From the NCBI RefSeq assembly GCF_025751435.1, contig NZ_JAOWKY010000001.1:611001-675000 (forward strand): 64,000 nucleotides of DNA, read 5' to 3'. Origin of the DNA: Albidovulum marisflavi. GTDB taxonomy: Bacteria > Pseudomonadota > Alphaproteobacteria > Rhodobacterales > Rhodobacteraceae. The notes beneath the pieces were generated by a model. The model ran no database searches and was not told the origin of the DNA. It saw nothing but the letters and a program-made list of their open reading frames with translations. The position numbers and the translations under genes were made by a program. This document shows positions 54,373 through 63,735 of this stretch, piece after piece. Positions within the stretch are counted from its first letter, which is position 1. Every line of letters starts with the position of its first letter.

Positions 54373-56352
54373 TCACAGCGTGATGCGGAAGCGGGCGAAC
54401 CCGTCCGGCCCATCGCCCGCGGGTTCGATCGATAGACCCTTGACGTCGGCCAGATGCGCTGCTGCGCGCGGTCCCGTGTCGAAAAGAACGCTTGTGCCCG
54501 GCATCGCGGCGAAGCGCCAGTTGGCGTCGACCGAAGGGTCGATGGTACCCTTTTCAAGGATGTAGCGCACGATGATGTCGCGATTTGTGTCCGGGCCCTC
54601 GAAGACGATCGTGTCGCCCTTGGCGCCGGGGAAATCGCCCCCGCCCGAGGCACGATAGTTGTTCGTGGCGACGATGAACTCGGCTGTGGGATCGACGGGT
54701 TGCCCTTTGTGGGTCAGGTTGACGATGCGGCTTGCCGAAGGGTTCAGATCCTCTCCCTTGGGTCCGTACTTCGACGGTTGAGAAAGATCGATTTCGTAGT
54801 GCACGCCGTCGATCACGTCGAAGTTGTACGATGGGAAGTCAGGGTTGATCAGGGGCTGGTCAGGCACGCCGGGCATGATCTGGTTGAACAGCCCGGCCGA
54901 GCGTTCGAGCCAGTTCTTGACCTCTGCGCCCGTCACCCGAACGGCGCGGATCGTGTTCGGGTAAAGGTATAGATCCGCCACGTTCTTGATGGCGACGTCG
55001 CCCGCGGGCACGTCGGTATAGTAGTCGGGTCCCCCGCGTCCGCCCGCCTTGAATGGCGCGGCGGCAGACAGGATCGGAAGCCCCTCGTGCGGCGTGCCCT
55101 TCATCATCTCGGCGATGTACCAGGTTTGGGCGATCGAAACGACCTGAACCGAGGGGTCATCGGCGACCAGCGCGAAGTAGGAATGAAGTGGCGCCGTGGT
55201 TCTGCCGACGGCGCGGCGGATGTAGTCCAGGGTCTGGTCGTGGTCCGTCTGGACCGAGGCCAGAACGGTTTCGACGCTGTCGACCAGCGGCGTGATCTTG
55301 CGGTCCTCGCCGCGCTGAAAGATCGGGCGCGCCTCGGACGTGAAACTGACGACGCGCCAGGAGTTGCCGTCGCGTTCCAGAAGCAGGTCGATCAGACCCA
55401 GATGCGATCCCCAGAAACCCGCCATCACACCCGGCTTGCCCGAAATCGTGCCCGCGGTCGCGTCGACCCCTGCGAAGCCCTCGAAGCTGGGGGAGGGAAA
55501 GACCAAGTGGCTGTGGCCGGTCAGGATCGCGTCGATCCCTTCGACCCGGGCCAGGGGCACGGCGGCATTTTCCATGCCCTCCACCCGCTCGGCCCCGCCG
55601 ATGCCCGAGTGGTTCAGCGCGATGACGATGTCACAGCCGTCCTCCCGCATCTGCGGGACCCAGGCTTCGGCTGTGGCGACGATGTCGCGTGTGCTGACGT
55701 TCCCTTCCAGATGACGTCGGTCCCAGCTCATGATCTGGGGCGGCACGAACCCGATCACGCCCACGCGGATAGGGTGGTCCCGCCCCGCGCCATCGGTCAC
55801 GACACGGTCGAGGATGACATAGGGTCTCAGCAGTGTCACATCCTCGCGCGGGGAGGCGCCGAGCCTTTTCGAGACGTTGGCCGAAACCACCGGGAAGGCC
55901 GCACCCGCGACCGACTTCAGCAGGAAGTCGAGCCCGTAGTTGAATTCGTGGTTGCCCAGCGTCGATGCGTCGAAGTTCAGCACGTTCATCGCGGCGATGA
56001 CCGGATGCAGGTCGCCGTCCTTCATGCCCCGCTCATAGGCGATGTAGTCGCCCATGGGGTTGCCCTGCAGGAAGTCGCCGTTGTCGATCAGCAGCGAATT
56101 GGCCGCCTCGGCCCGGATCGTCTCGATGATCGCCGCGGTGCGGGCCAGGCCCGCGGTGTCGACCGGCCTGTCGGAATAGTAATCGTAGGGGAAGACATGG
56201 ACGTGCAGGTCTGTCGTCTCCATGATCCGCAGGTGGGCCTGGTTCGTTGCTGCGCGGGCGGAAAAGGGATGGAGGGCGATCAATGATGTTCCTGCGGCTG
56301 TGCCCGCAAGGAAACCTCGGCGGGTCAGGGCGTTCAATTGGCTATGCGGCAT
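54373..56352 (-). CDS. Tat-exported 2',3'-cyclic-nucleotide 2'-phosphodiesterase/5'-nucleotidase (CpdB-like)
   Basis: This 659-residue protein has a twin-arginine signal (TRRGFLAGTAAGTSLIALHPFSARA). The metallophosphatase motifs are METTDLHVHVFPYDY, LLIDNGDFLQGNPMG, LGNHEFNYGLDFL, IALNHSGIGG and ILTGHSHLVFP. The C-terminal 5'-nucleotidase domain follows (KNVADLYLYPNTIRAVRVTG, DVIDGVHYEIDLSQP). It should scavenge phosphate and nucleosides in the periplasm. The ATG at 56350-56352 has GGAG upstream. It is divergent from nudC. Confidence 0.92.
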   Translation of the reverse strand: MPHSQLNALTRRGFLAGTAAGTSLIALHPFSARAATNQAHLRIMETTDLHVHVFPYDYYSDRPVDTAGLARTAAIIETIRAEAANSLLIDNGDFLQGNPMGDYIAYERGMKDGDLHPVIAAMNVLNFDASTLGNHEFNYGLDFLLKSVAGAAFPVVSANVSKRLGASPREDVTLLRPYVILDRVVTDGAGRDHPIRVGVIGFVPPQIMSWDRRHLEGNVSTRDIVATAEAWVPQMREDGCDIVIALNHSGIGGAERVEGMENAAVPLARVEGIDAILTGHSHLVFPSPSFEGFAGVDATAGTISGKPGVMAGFWGSHLGLIDLLLERDGNSWRVVSFTSEARPIFQRGEDRKITPLVDSVETVLASVQTDHDQTLDYIRRAVGRTTAPLHSYFALVADDPSVQVVSIAQTWYIAEMMKGTPHEGLPILSAAAPFKAGGRGGPDYYTDVPAGDVAIKNVADLYLYPNTIRAVRVTGAEVKNWLERSAGLFNQIMPGVPDQPLINPDFPSYNFDVIDGVHYEIDLSQPSKYGPKGEDLNPSASRIVNLTHKGQPVDPTAEFIVATNNYRASGGGDFPGAKGDTIVFEGPDTNRDIIVRYILEKGTIDPSVDANWRFAAMPGTSVLFDTGPRAAAHLADVKGLSIEPAGDGPDGFARFRITL

Positions 56353-56496
56353 GTCGGCGCTCCGATGGTACAGGGATGGCGCTATGCTGACGGTGTTCGG
56401 TAACAGTAATTCAGCTGCCTGCCCGATCCAACAGGCGAGTGGGAGATTGCAAGCCGGCCGCGCGCGTGCAAGGTCTGACGCCCGAGGAGAGGTCAG

Positions 56497-57456
56497 ATGC
56501 GTATAGCGGAAACGGTGACGTTCGGCGGTTCGGGGCTGGACCGATCGGCGGCGGTTCGGGGCGACACGGCGCAGCTGGATGCCCTGTGGCGCGATCCCAG
56601 GGCGCGGGTGGTTCCGATCTGGCGCGGCAAGCCGTCGTTCGATGGGCCGTCTGCCTTGGGCTGGGTGGCGACCGATCATCCCGTCCTGAGCAACGCGGCG
56701 CCCGTCGTCTTTCTGGGGCTGGACGAAGCCGGGCCGCGTTTCGCGGCCGACCTGTCGGCCTGGCAGCCCGACGGGGATGCGGCGCCCGCATCCGGCGCCT
56801 TCTTCGATCCGACCGAGCAATGCCACCCAGGCCTGCCCGATACCTGCCGCTTCGCGGAGCTGCGCGGGGCGATGGCCGACCTGTCACCCCGCGACGCCGA
56901 ATGCGCGGCCACGGCCAAGGCCGTGATCGGCTGGCTTCACAGCCACAGGTTCTGTTCGTCCTGCGGCGCCGAAAGCGCGGTGGCCATGGCCGGGTGGCAG
57001 CGGATATGCGGCAGCTGCGGCGCCCATCACTTTCCGCGCACGGACCCCGTGGTCATCATGCTGATCACGCGCGGCAACCGCGTGCTGCTGGGCCGCTCGC
57101 CCGGCTGGCCCGAGGGCATGTATTCGTGCCTGGCAGGTTTCATGGAGCCCGGCGAAACCCTGGAAGCCGCCGTCCGGCGCGAGGTCTTCGAAGAGGCGGG
57201 GATCCGCGTGGGTTCGGTGCGCTACCTGGCAAGCCAGCCCTGGCCCTATCCGTCCTCGCTGATGATCGGGACGGCAGGCGAGGCGCTGGATGAGGCGATC
57301 ACGCTCGACCCCGTTGAACTGGAGTCGGCGCGATGGGTCAGCCGCGAGGACATGGCGCTCGCCTTCGCCGGAGAGCACCCCGAGATCCGCGCGCCGCGCC
57401 GTGGCGCCATCGCGGGGTTCCTGCTGAAGAACTGGCTTGCCGACCGTCTGGATTGA
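56497..57456 (+). CDS. nudC: NAD(+) diphosphatase NudC
   Basis: This 319-residue Nudix hydrolase cleaves NADH/NAD+ and removes NAD caps from RNA. A zinc ribbon lies at Cys153, Cys156, Cys171 and Cys174. The Nudix box GFMEPGETLEAAVRREVFEEAG spans residues 214-235. The NudC signature SQPWPYPSS follows at about residue 246. GAGGAGAGG precedes the ATG. It is divergent from the CpdB-like gene and may share an operon with the SRPBCC gene 28 bases downstream. Confidence 0.95.
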   Translation: MRIAETVTFGGSGLDRSAAVRGDTAQLDALWRDPRARVVPIWRGKPSFDGPSALGWVATDHPVLSNAAPVVFLGLDEAGPRFAADLSAWQPDGDAAPASGAFFDPTEQCHPGLPDTCRFAELRGAMADLSPRDAECAATAKAVIGWLHSHRFCSSCGAESAVAMAGWQRICGSCGAHHFPRTDPVVIMLITRGNRVLLGRSPGWPEGMYSCLAGFMEPGETLEAAVRREVFEEAGIRVGSVRYLASQPWPYPSSLMIGTAGEALDEAITLDPVELESARWVSREDMALAFAGEHPEIRAPRRGAIAGFLLKNWLADRLD

Positions 57457-57484
57457 CGCGAAAAGGCGGCAGGAGGAATTGCCC

Positions 57485-57964
57485 ATGAAGTTCACGACCT
57501 CGCAGGAAATATCCGTTCCCGCGCCCGTCGTCTTTTCCAAGATCACCGATTTTGAAACCCTCGAACGCGCGGCGTTGCGCCGCGAGGCCGCGATCGCGCG
57601 GCGCGACACCCTGCCCGTGGCCGGTGTCGGATCTGCGTGGGAAATCGACTTTCTCTACCGTGGGAAGCCGCGAAACCTGGTGGTGGAAATCCAGCAGATG
57701 CAGCCCAGCGACCTGTTCGCCGCCCTTGGCACCATCGGCGGGTTCGAGGTCTACCTGACCATGACGCCGCAGGACATCGGGGCCGGGCGCAGCCGTCTGG
57801 GGGTCGAGCTTGAGGTCAAGCCGCGCAGCCTGTCGGCGCGGTTCCTTCTGAACTCCATGCGCTTTGGCAAGAAGGGGCTTGAACGCCGCTTCGCACGCCG
57901 CATGGCGGACTTCTGCCGCCAGCTCGAGCGGTGGCATCGGTCCGGGATCAGTCCCTGGCGGTAG
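57485..57964 (+). CDS. SRPBCC (START-like) family protein
   Basis: This 159-residue protein begins MKFTTSQEISVPAPVVFSKITDFETLERAALRREA, the usual opening strand-helix of SRPBCC/START-like hydrophobic-ligand-binding proteins. It continues with SDLFAALGTIGGFEVYLTMTPQ. Ligand unknown. ATG 57485 has AGGAGG upstream; an in-frame earlier start is not supported. It ends one base from the pheA stop, which is convergent. Confidence 0.8.
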   Translation: MKFTTSQEISVPAPVVFSKITDFETLERAALRREAAIARRDTLPVAGVGSAWEIDFLYRGKPRNLVVEIQQMQPSDLFAALGTIGGFEVYLTMTPQDIGAGRSRLGVELEVKPRSLSARFLLNSMRFGKKGLERRFARRMADFCRQLERWHRSGISPWR

Positions 57965-57965
57965 C

Positions 57966-58799
57966 TCAGTTACGGCCGGGGTCGGCCGGATAGACGCCCA
58001 GCACCGTGATCGAGGAGGAGAAGTATTCAAGCTCCTCCATCGCGAGTCGCACGTTGTCGTCGTCGGGATGGCCCTCGATATCGGCGTAGAACTGCGTGGC
58101 CGAGAAGCTCCCATCGACCATGTAGCTTTCCAGCTTGGTCATGTTCACGCCGTTGGTGGCGAAGCCCCCCATTGCCTTGTAAAGAGCCGCCGGGATATTG
58201 CGCACGCGGAAGACAAAGCTGGTCATCATGCCCGACGCGCCGCGGCGGGACAGATCAGGCTGGGGCGCCATGACAAGGAATCGCGTGGTGTTGTGCGCCC
58301 GGTCCTCGACATGCCGGGCCAGAAGGTCGAGCCCGTAGATCTCGCCCGCAAGTTCCGAGGCCAGCGCTGCCATCTTGGGATCGCCCATCTGCGCAACCGC
58401 CCGTGCCGACCCCGCGGTGTCCGCACCGGTGACCGGCTTGATGTCGTGCGTGCGCAGGAAGCCGCGGCACTGTCCCAAAAGGACCGTGTGGCTCATCGCG
58501 CTTTCGACCTCGTCCAGCGGGGTTCCGGGCACCGCCAGAAGGTTGATGTGCACGCGCACGAAGGCCTCGTCGATGATGTGCAGGCCGGATTCGGGCAGAA
58601 GGTGATGAATGTCGGCCACGCGGCCATAGGTCGAATTCTCGACCGGCAGCATGGCAAGGTCGGCGTCGCCGCGCTTGACCGTCTCGATCACGTCCTCGAA
58701 GGTCGCGCAGGGGACCGCCTCCATGCCGGGCCGGGCCTTGCGGCAGGCCTCGTGCGAATAGGCTCCGGGTTCCCCCTGAAAGGCGATCCGACCGGTCAT
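57966..58799 (-). CDS. pheA: Prephenate dehydratase
   Basis: This 277-residue enzyme converts prephenate to phenylpyruvate for phenylalanine synthesis. The catalytic domain begins IAFQGEPGAYSHEA, and VENSTYGRVADIHHLL and the HNTTRFLVMAP motif are present. The C-terminal ACT domain (FRVRNIPAALYKAMGGFATNGVNMTKLESYM) should sense phenylalanine; the ESRP motif typical of this domain reads ESYM. It is divergent from cycM. Confidence 0.95.
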   Translation of the reverse strand: MTGRIAFQGEPGAYSHEACRKARPGMEAVPCATFEDVIETVKRGDADLAMLPVENSTYGRVADIHHLLPESGLHIIDEAFVRVHINLLAVPGTPLDEVESAMSHTVLLGQCRGFLRTHDIKPVTGADTAGSARAVAQMGDPKMAALASELAGEIYGLDLLARHVEDRAHNTTRFLVMAPQPDLSRRGASGMMTSFVFRVRNIPAALYKAMGGFATNGVNMTKLESYMVDGSFSATQFYADIEGHPDDDNVRLAMEELEYFSSSITVLGVYPADPGRN

Positions 58800-58858
58800 G
58801 CGGGTGGCTCCTTGACGTGGCCCCGCGACCGGGGGCGTTTCGTCGCGCTAACTATACC

Positions 58859-58888
58859 TTGAAACAGGACAGTGGAAGCGGATAGATA
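58859..58888 (+). promoter_or_regulatory. Possible sigma-70 promoter of cycM
   Basis: TTGAAA (58859-58864) is followed after 18 bases by TAGATA (58883-58888). The start would lie about 25 bases before the ATG at 58921. The -10 match is weak. A TATAGT on the other strand (58851-58856) could serve pheA but has no good -35. Confidence 0.35.
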
Positions 58889-58920
58889 CGCGCGAGAAAA
58901 AGCCAGGGTAGAGGCGCGAC

Positions 58921-59445
58921 ATGTTCGACACGATGACTGTAACGAAGGCCGGCGGCGCGCTTTGCGGCGCCCTGCTGGTTTTCCTTTTGGGCAACTGGGC
59001 GGCGGAATCGCTCTACCATACCGGGCCGGAAGCCCATGCGGGCGAAGAGGTCGCACAGGCCTACTCGATCGACACCGGCGCCTCTGAAGGCGGCGAGGCC
59101 GCGGCCGAGGAAGGCCCGAGCTTCGAAGAACTGCTTGCCTCGGCCGACGCCGGCGCGGGCGAAAAGGTGTTCGGCAAGTGCAAGGCCTGCCACAAGCTTG
59201 ACGGCAGCAACGGCACGGGCCCCCACCTGGATGGCGTGGTCGGACGTGCGGTCGGCGGCGTCGCGGGCTTCAGCTATTCGGACGCCATGGCCGGTCACGG
59301 CGGCAACTGGGAACCGGCCGAGCTTGACCACTTCCTGGCCAACCCCAAGGGCGCCGTTCCGGGCACCAAGATGTCCTTCGCCGGTCTGCCGAAAGCGCAG
59401 GACCGCGCCGACCTGATCGCCTATCTGCAGTCGGTTGGAAGCTGA
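58921..59445 (+). CDS. cycM: Membrane-bound cytochrome c552 (CycM)
   Basis: This 174-residue protein has an uncleaved N-terminal membrane anchor (residues 10-30), a charged Ala/Glu linker, and a class I cytochrome c domain with heme motif CKACH (Cys87, Cys90, His91) and axial Met151 in GTKMSFAGL. In Paracoccus-type bacteria this protein carries electrons from the bc1 complex to cytochrome c oxidase. The start [16 protein letters not shown] matches the family. A terminator follows at 59476. Confidence 0.94.
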   Translation: MFDTMTVTKAGGALCGALLVFLLGNWAAESLYHTGPEAHAGEEVAQAYSIDTGASEGGEAAAEEGPSFEELLASADAGAGEKVFGKCKACHKLDGSNGTGPHLDGVVGRAVGGVAGFSYSDAMAGHGGNWEPAELDHFLANPKGAVPGTKMSFAGLPKAQDRADLIAYLQSVGS

Positions 59446-59475
59446 GACCGGTTCCTGACAGTGACTTTAATCGCG

Positions 59476-59505
59476 GGGCCGTCCTTTCGGGCGGCCCTTT
59501 GCTTT
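59476..59505 (+). terminator. Rho-independent terminator after cycM
   Basis: GGGCCGTCC (59476-59484) pairs with GGGCGGCCC (59489-59497), with one G-U pair and loop TTTC, followed by TTTGCTTT. It lies 31 bases past the cycM stop. Confidence 0.8.
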
Positions 59506-59598
59506 GGTTTCACCCGATGCTCACACATTCGCAACTTGAAGCCCGCGGCCTGCGCTTCTAGCTTGGGACAGCCGAAGTCCGACGGGGAGGTTGCCGGT

Positions 59599-61521
59599 AT
59601 GAAGCGCGGGATCAAGTTGGCCGAAAGGCAGTCTGGACGATCCATGGCGGCATCGCGGCTGGGTCTGGGGCTTGCGCTGTCGGTGGCGCTGGCGTCGCCC
59701 CTGGCGCTTCGCGCCGAAGAGGCGATCATCACGTCCCACGCCATTACGACCTTTGGCGACGCACCGAAATATCCCGCCGATTTCAAGTACCTGGATTATG
59801 TCAATCCGGATGCGCCCAAGGGCGGAGAGATTTCCGAGGCCACCTTCGGCACCTTCGACAGCTTCAATCCCTACACCCAGAAGGGGCGGGCGGCGGCCCT
59901 GTCCAACAGCGCTTACGAAGAGATGATGGTGGGCACCGCTGACGAGATCGGCGCGATGTACTGCCTGATCTGCGAAACCATCGAATACCCCGAGGACAAG
60001 TCCTGGGTGATCTTCAACATGCGCCCCGAGGCACGGTTTTCCGATGGCAGCCCCCTGACGGCCGCGGATGTGGAATACACCTACGCGCTTTTCCGCGACG
60101 AGGGGCTGATCTCGTTCCGGACGGTACTGGCGGAATATGTCGACAGCGTCGAGGTCCTCGGCGAGCATCGGATCAAGTACATGTTCAAGCCCGAAAGCGC
60201 GGCGCGAGAGCGAATCCAGATTGCGGGTGGCCTGCCGGTCATGTCCAAGGCCTGGTTCGAAAGGACGGGCGCGAAGCTTGACGAAAGCCGGATGGAGCCG
60301 GGGATCGGTTCTGGTCCTTACGTGCTTGAAAGCTACGATGTGAACCAGCGGGTCGTCTACAAGCGCAACCCGGACTACTGGGGAAAGGACCTGCCGATCA
60401 ATATCGGCCAGAACAACTTCGACCGCATCCGGATCGAGTACTTCGGAGACGCGACGGCCGCACTGGAAGGACTGAAGGCCGGGGCCTACACCTTCCGAAA
60501 CGAAAACTCATCCAAGAACTGGGCGACGTCATACAACTTTCCAGCCGTCGACCGGGGCTGGCTGGTGAAGCGCGAACTCAAGCATGGCAACATCGCCACC
60601 GGCCAATCCTTCGTGATGAACCTGCGCCGGGAAAAATTCCAGGACCCCCGCGTGCGCGAGGCGATCGGGCTGATGTTCAACTTCGAATGGTCGAACGAAT
60701 CACTCTTCTACGGGCTCTACAAGCGGATCAATTCCTTCTGGGAAAACAGCGAACTGGCGCCCGAGGGCCTGCCCTCGCCCGAGGAGCTTGCTTTGCTTGA
60801 GCCGTTGCGGGACCAGCTTCCCGCCGGCGTTCTGGACCAGGAGCCTGTGATGGCCCCGGTGTCGGGCAATCGTCAGCTTGATCGCAAGAACCTGCGCAAG
60901 GCGGCAGCACTTCTGGAAGAGGCGGGCTGGATCGTGGGCGATGACGGGATGCGCCGGAACGCCCGCGGCGAGAAGCTCAGCATCGAGTTTCTCGAGGACG
61001 ACCCCGCCTTCGACCGCGTGGTCAACCCGTTCATCGAAAACCTGCGCGCGCTTGGCGTCGACGCCTCGCTGAGCCGCGTGGACCCCGCGCAGTATACCAA
61101 GCGTGTGCGCTCGGATTCGGTGAATGCCGCCGCCTCGTTCGATTTCGACATCATCACCGATCAGTTCCCGACGGGCTACGAGCCGGGCGCGGGGCTGAAG
61201 CAGTATTTCGGCAGCGCGGGTCTGACCGACGTCTTCAACACGATGGGGCTTGGCGATCCGGCCGTCGACGCGTTGATCGAAAAGGTCATCACCGCTCAAA
61301 GCAAGGAAGAGATGCACGTGGCGGTCAAGGCGCTGGACCGCGTGCTGCGCGCGATCCGCTTCTGGGTTCCGCAGTGGTTCAAGGACAGCCACACCGTCGC
61401 CTACTACGACATGTACGAACATCCCGACCCGCTGCCGCCCTACGCCCTGGGGGAGCTGAGCTTCTGGTGGTACAACGCCGACAAGGCCGCCGCGCTCAGG
61501 GCGGCCGGCGCGCTGAACTGA
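59599..61521 (+). CDS. yejA: YejA-type periplasmic oligopeptide/microcin C-binding protein
   Basis: This 640-residue family 5 extracellular solute-binding protein has a signal peptide; the hydrophobic core [21 protein letters not shown] follows a basic start. YejA-type segments include [45 protein letters not shown], and the [17 protein letters not shown] strand. In E. coli YejA delivers formylated and modified peptides such as microcin C to the YejBEF importer. GGGGAGG is eight bases before ATG 59599; an ATG 15 codons later is an alternative. It starts the yejABEF operon. Confidence 0.92.
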   Translation: MKRGIKLAERQSGRSMAASRLGLGLALSVALASPLALRAEEAIITSHAITTFGDAPKYPADFKYLDYVNPDAPKGGEISEATFGTFDSFNPYTQKGRAAALSNSAYEEMMVGTADEIGAMYCLICETIEYPEDKSWVIFNMRPEARFSDGSPLTAADVEYTYALFRDEGLISFRTVLAEYVDSVEVLGEHRIKYMFKPESAARERIQIAGGLPVMSKAWFERTGAKLDESRMEPGIGSGPYVLESYDVNQRVVYKRNPDYWGKDLPINIGQNNFDRIRIEYFGDATAALEGLKAGAYTFRNENSSKNWATSYNFPAVDRGWLVKRELKHGNIATGQSFVMNLRREKFQDPRVREAIGLMFNFEWSNESLFYGLYKRINSFWENSELAPEGLPSPEELALLEPLRDQLPAGVLDQEPVMAPVSGNRQLDRKNLRKAAALLEEAGWIVGDDGMRRNARGEKLSIEFLEDDPAFDRVVNPFIENLRALGVDASLSRVDPAQYTKRVRSDSVNAAASFDFDIITDQFPTGYEPGAGLKQYFGSAGLTDVFNTMGLGDPAVDALIEKVITAQSKEEMHVAVKALDRVLRAIRFWVPQWFKDSHTVAYYDMYEHPDPLPPYALGELSFWWYNADKAAALRAAGALN

Positions 61522-61537
61522 ACGGGCGACGTCACGA

Positions 61538-62632
61538 ATGGGCGCTTACATCCTGCGCAGGCTCTTGCTGGTGATCCCGACGCTGATCGGGATCATGGTC
61601 GTCAATTTCACACTGACCCAGTTCGTTCCCGGCGGCCCGATCGAACAGGTCCTTGCCCAGATCCAGGGCGAGGGGGATGTCCTGCGCGGCATCACCGGCG
61701 GCGGTGACGGCGGCCAGGCCGAGGAGATCTCTGGCGGCGGCGCCAGCGACAAGTACGTCGGCGCGCGCGGCCTGCCGCCTGAGTTCATCAAGGAGCTTGA
61801 GGCCCAGTTCGGTTTCGACAAGCCGCCGCTGGAGCGGTTCCTGAACATGATGTGGAACTACCTGCGCTTCGACTTCGGCGAAAGCTATTTCCGGTCCATC
61901 TCGGTCGTCGACCTGGTGATCGAAAAGATGCCGGTGTCGATCTCGCTTGGCTTGTGGTCGACGCTTCTGGCCTACGCGGTGTCGATCCCGCTCGGGATCC
62001 GCAAGGCGGTCAGGGACGGCACGCCCTTCGACACCTGGACATCGGGCGCGATCATCGTTGGCTACGCGATCCCGGGCTTTCTTTTCGCCGTCATGCTGAT
62101 CGTCCTGTTCGCCGGCGGCAGCTACTGGCGCATCTTCCCGCTTCGGGGCCTGACCTCTGACAACTGGGAGGACCTGACCCTGATCGGCAAGGCGATCGAC
62201 TATTTCTGGCACATCGCTCTGCCGGTCTTCGCCTCCACCATCTCGGGCTTCGCGACGCTCACGCTTCTGACCAAGAACAGCTTCCTGGACGAGATCAACA
62301 AGCAGTACGTCCTGACGGCGCGCGCCAAGGGTCTGACCGAGGGCAGGGTGCTTTACGGTCACGTCTTCCGCAACGCGATGCTGATCGTGATCGCGGGCTT
62401 CCCCGCGCTTTTCCTGGCGGTTCTGTTCGGCGGCGGCCTGCTGATCGAGATCATATTCTCGCTCGATGGGCTTGGGCGCATGGGGTATGAGGCCGCGCTG
62501 CAACGCGACTACCCGGTCGTCTTCGGCACGCTTTACGCCTTTGGGTTGATGGGGCTCGTGATCGGGATCGTGTCGGACATGATGTATGTCTTCGTCGACC
62601 CCCGGATCGACTTCGAGCGGAGGGTGGGCTGA
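61538..62632 (+). CDS. yejB: Microcin C/peptide ABC transporter permease YejB
   Basis: This 364-residue protein has six membrane segments and the binding-protein-dependent permease pattern [39 protein letters not shown] (EAA loop). The long periplasmic loop with GGGGDGGQ-type Gly-rich insertions is typical of YejB. It begins 16 bases after yejA and its stop overlaps the yejE ATG by one base (TGATG). Confidence 0.93.
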   Translation: MGAYILRRLLLVIPTLIGIMVVNFTLTQFVPGGPIEQVLAQIQGEGDVLRGITGGGDGGQAEEISGGGASDKYVGARGLPPEFIKELEAQFGFDKPPLERFLNMMWNYLRFDFGESYFRSISVVDLVIEKMPVSISLGLWSTLLAYAVSIPLGIRKAVRDGTPFDTWTSGAIIVGYAIPGFLFAVMLIVLFAGGSYWRIFPLRGLTSDNWEDLTLIGKAIDYFWHIALPVFASTISGFATLTLLTKNSFLDEINKQYVLTARAKGLTEGRVLYGHVFRNAMLIVIAGFPALFLAVLFGGGLLIEIIFSLDGLGRMGYEAALQRDYPVVFGTLYAFGLMGLVIGIVSDMMYVFVDPRIDFERRVG

Positions 62633-63735
62633 TGCGCCTTTCGCCGCTGAACCAGCGCCGCTGGCGCAACTTCAAGGCCAACCGCCGGGCCTTCTGGTCC
62701 CTGTGGATCTTCGCCGCGCTGTTCGGGCTTTCGCTGTTTGCCGAGGTTCTGGCCAACGACAAGCCGATCGTCGTCAACTACCGGGGCGACCTGTTCTTCC
62801 CGATCTACAAGTTCTATCCCGAAACCGCGTTTGGCGGCGACTTCAGGACCGAGGCGATCTACCGCGACCCCGAGGTGCAGTGCCTGATCAGAACCGGCGG
62901 GATCGTCGATTGCTTCGATGATCCGGAGGGCGTGATGGAAGACGCCGCCGACGGCGAATTCGCGGGCGAGACGGTCGAAGCGGGCTGGATGATCTGGCCG
63001 CCGGTCCCCTACAGCTACAACACGATCAACAACGTGGGCACCGCGCCTTCGGCGCCCGACGGGGATCACTGGCTGGGCACGGACGACACCACCCGCGACG
63101 TGCTGGCGCGGATCATCTACGGGTTCCGCCTGTCGATCCTGTTCGCGATCATCGTCTCGGTCGGCGCAAGCGTGCTGGGCATCATGGCTGGCGCAGTGCA
63201 GGGGTATTTCGGCGGGCGCACCGACCTGATCTTCCAGCGTGTGATCGAGATCTGGGGCGGCACGCCCTCGCTCTATATCATCATCATCCTGTTCGCGATT
63301 CTTGGCCGAAGCTTCTGGCTGCTGGTGGCCGTCTCGATCCTTTTCGGCTGGCCCGCGCTGGTCGGCGTGGTCCGGGCCGAGTTTCTTCGCGCGCGCAACT
63401 TCGAATATGTCCGCGCGGCGCGTGCACTTGGCGTTCCCGACCGGGTGATCATGTTCCGCCACATCCTGCCCAATGCGATGGTCGCGACCGTCACGCTGCT
63501 GCCCTTCATCGTCACCGGCGCGATCGGGGGGCTGGCCTCGCTCGACTTCCTGGGCTTCGGCCTGCCGTCGTCCGCACCCTCGCTGGGCGAACTCAGCCTT
63601 CAGGCCAAGCAGAACCTGCAGGCGCCGTGGCTGGGCTTCACCGCGTTCTTCACCTTCGCCATCATGCTGTCGCTCCTGGTCTTCATCTTCGAAGGCGTCC
63701 GCGATGCCTTCGACCCGAGGAAGACCTTCCAATGA
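62632..63735 (+). CDS. yejE: Microcin C/peptide ABC transporter permease YejE
   Basis: This 367-residue protein has an N-terminal helix, the YejE-specific periplasmic segment NYRGDLFFPIYKFYPETAFGGDF, and five further helices. The EAA loop is LVGVVRAEFLRARNFEYVRAARALG. The stop overlaps the next gene (ATGA). It forms the transport channel with YejB. Confidence 0.93.
   Translation: MRLSPLNQRRWRNFKANRRAFWSLWIFAALFGLSLFAEVLANDKPIVVNYRGDLFFPIYKFYPETAFGGDFRTEAIYRDPEVQCLIRTGGIVDCFDDPEGVMEDAADGEFAGETVEAGWMIWPPVPYSYNTINNVGTAPSAPDGDHWLGTDDTTRDVLARIIYGFRLSILFAIIVSVGASVLGIMAGAVQGYFGGRTDLIFQRVIEIWGGTPSLYIIIILFAILGRSFWLLVAVSILFGWPALVGVVRAEFLRARNFEYVRAARALGVPDRVIMFRHILPNAMVATVTLLPFIVTGAIGGLASLDFLGFGLPSSAPSLGELSLQAKQNLQAPWLGFTAFFTFAIMLSLLVFIFEGVRDAFDPRKTFQ

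Noticed and set aside
53826-54653. Minus-strand open frame opposite the 53877 hypothetical gene
   Set aside because: It overlaps the well-supported CpdB-like gene end and its translation is Arg/Pro/Ser-rich without motifs; the plus-strand frame is more protein-like.
57961-57976. GTAGCTCAGTTACGG resembling a tRNA D-arm
   Set aside because: No acceptor stem, anticodon arm or T-arm follows on either strand; it spans the convergent stop codons of the SRPBCC gene and pheA.
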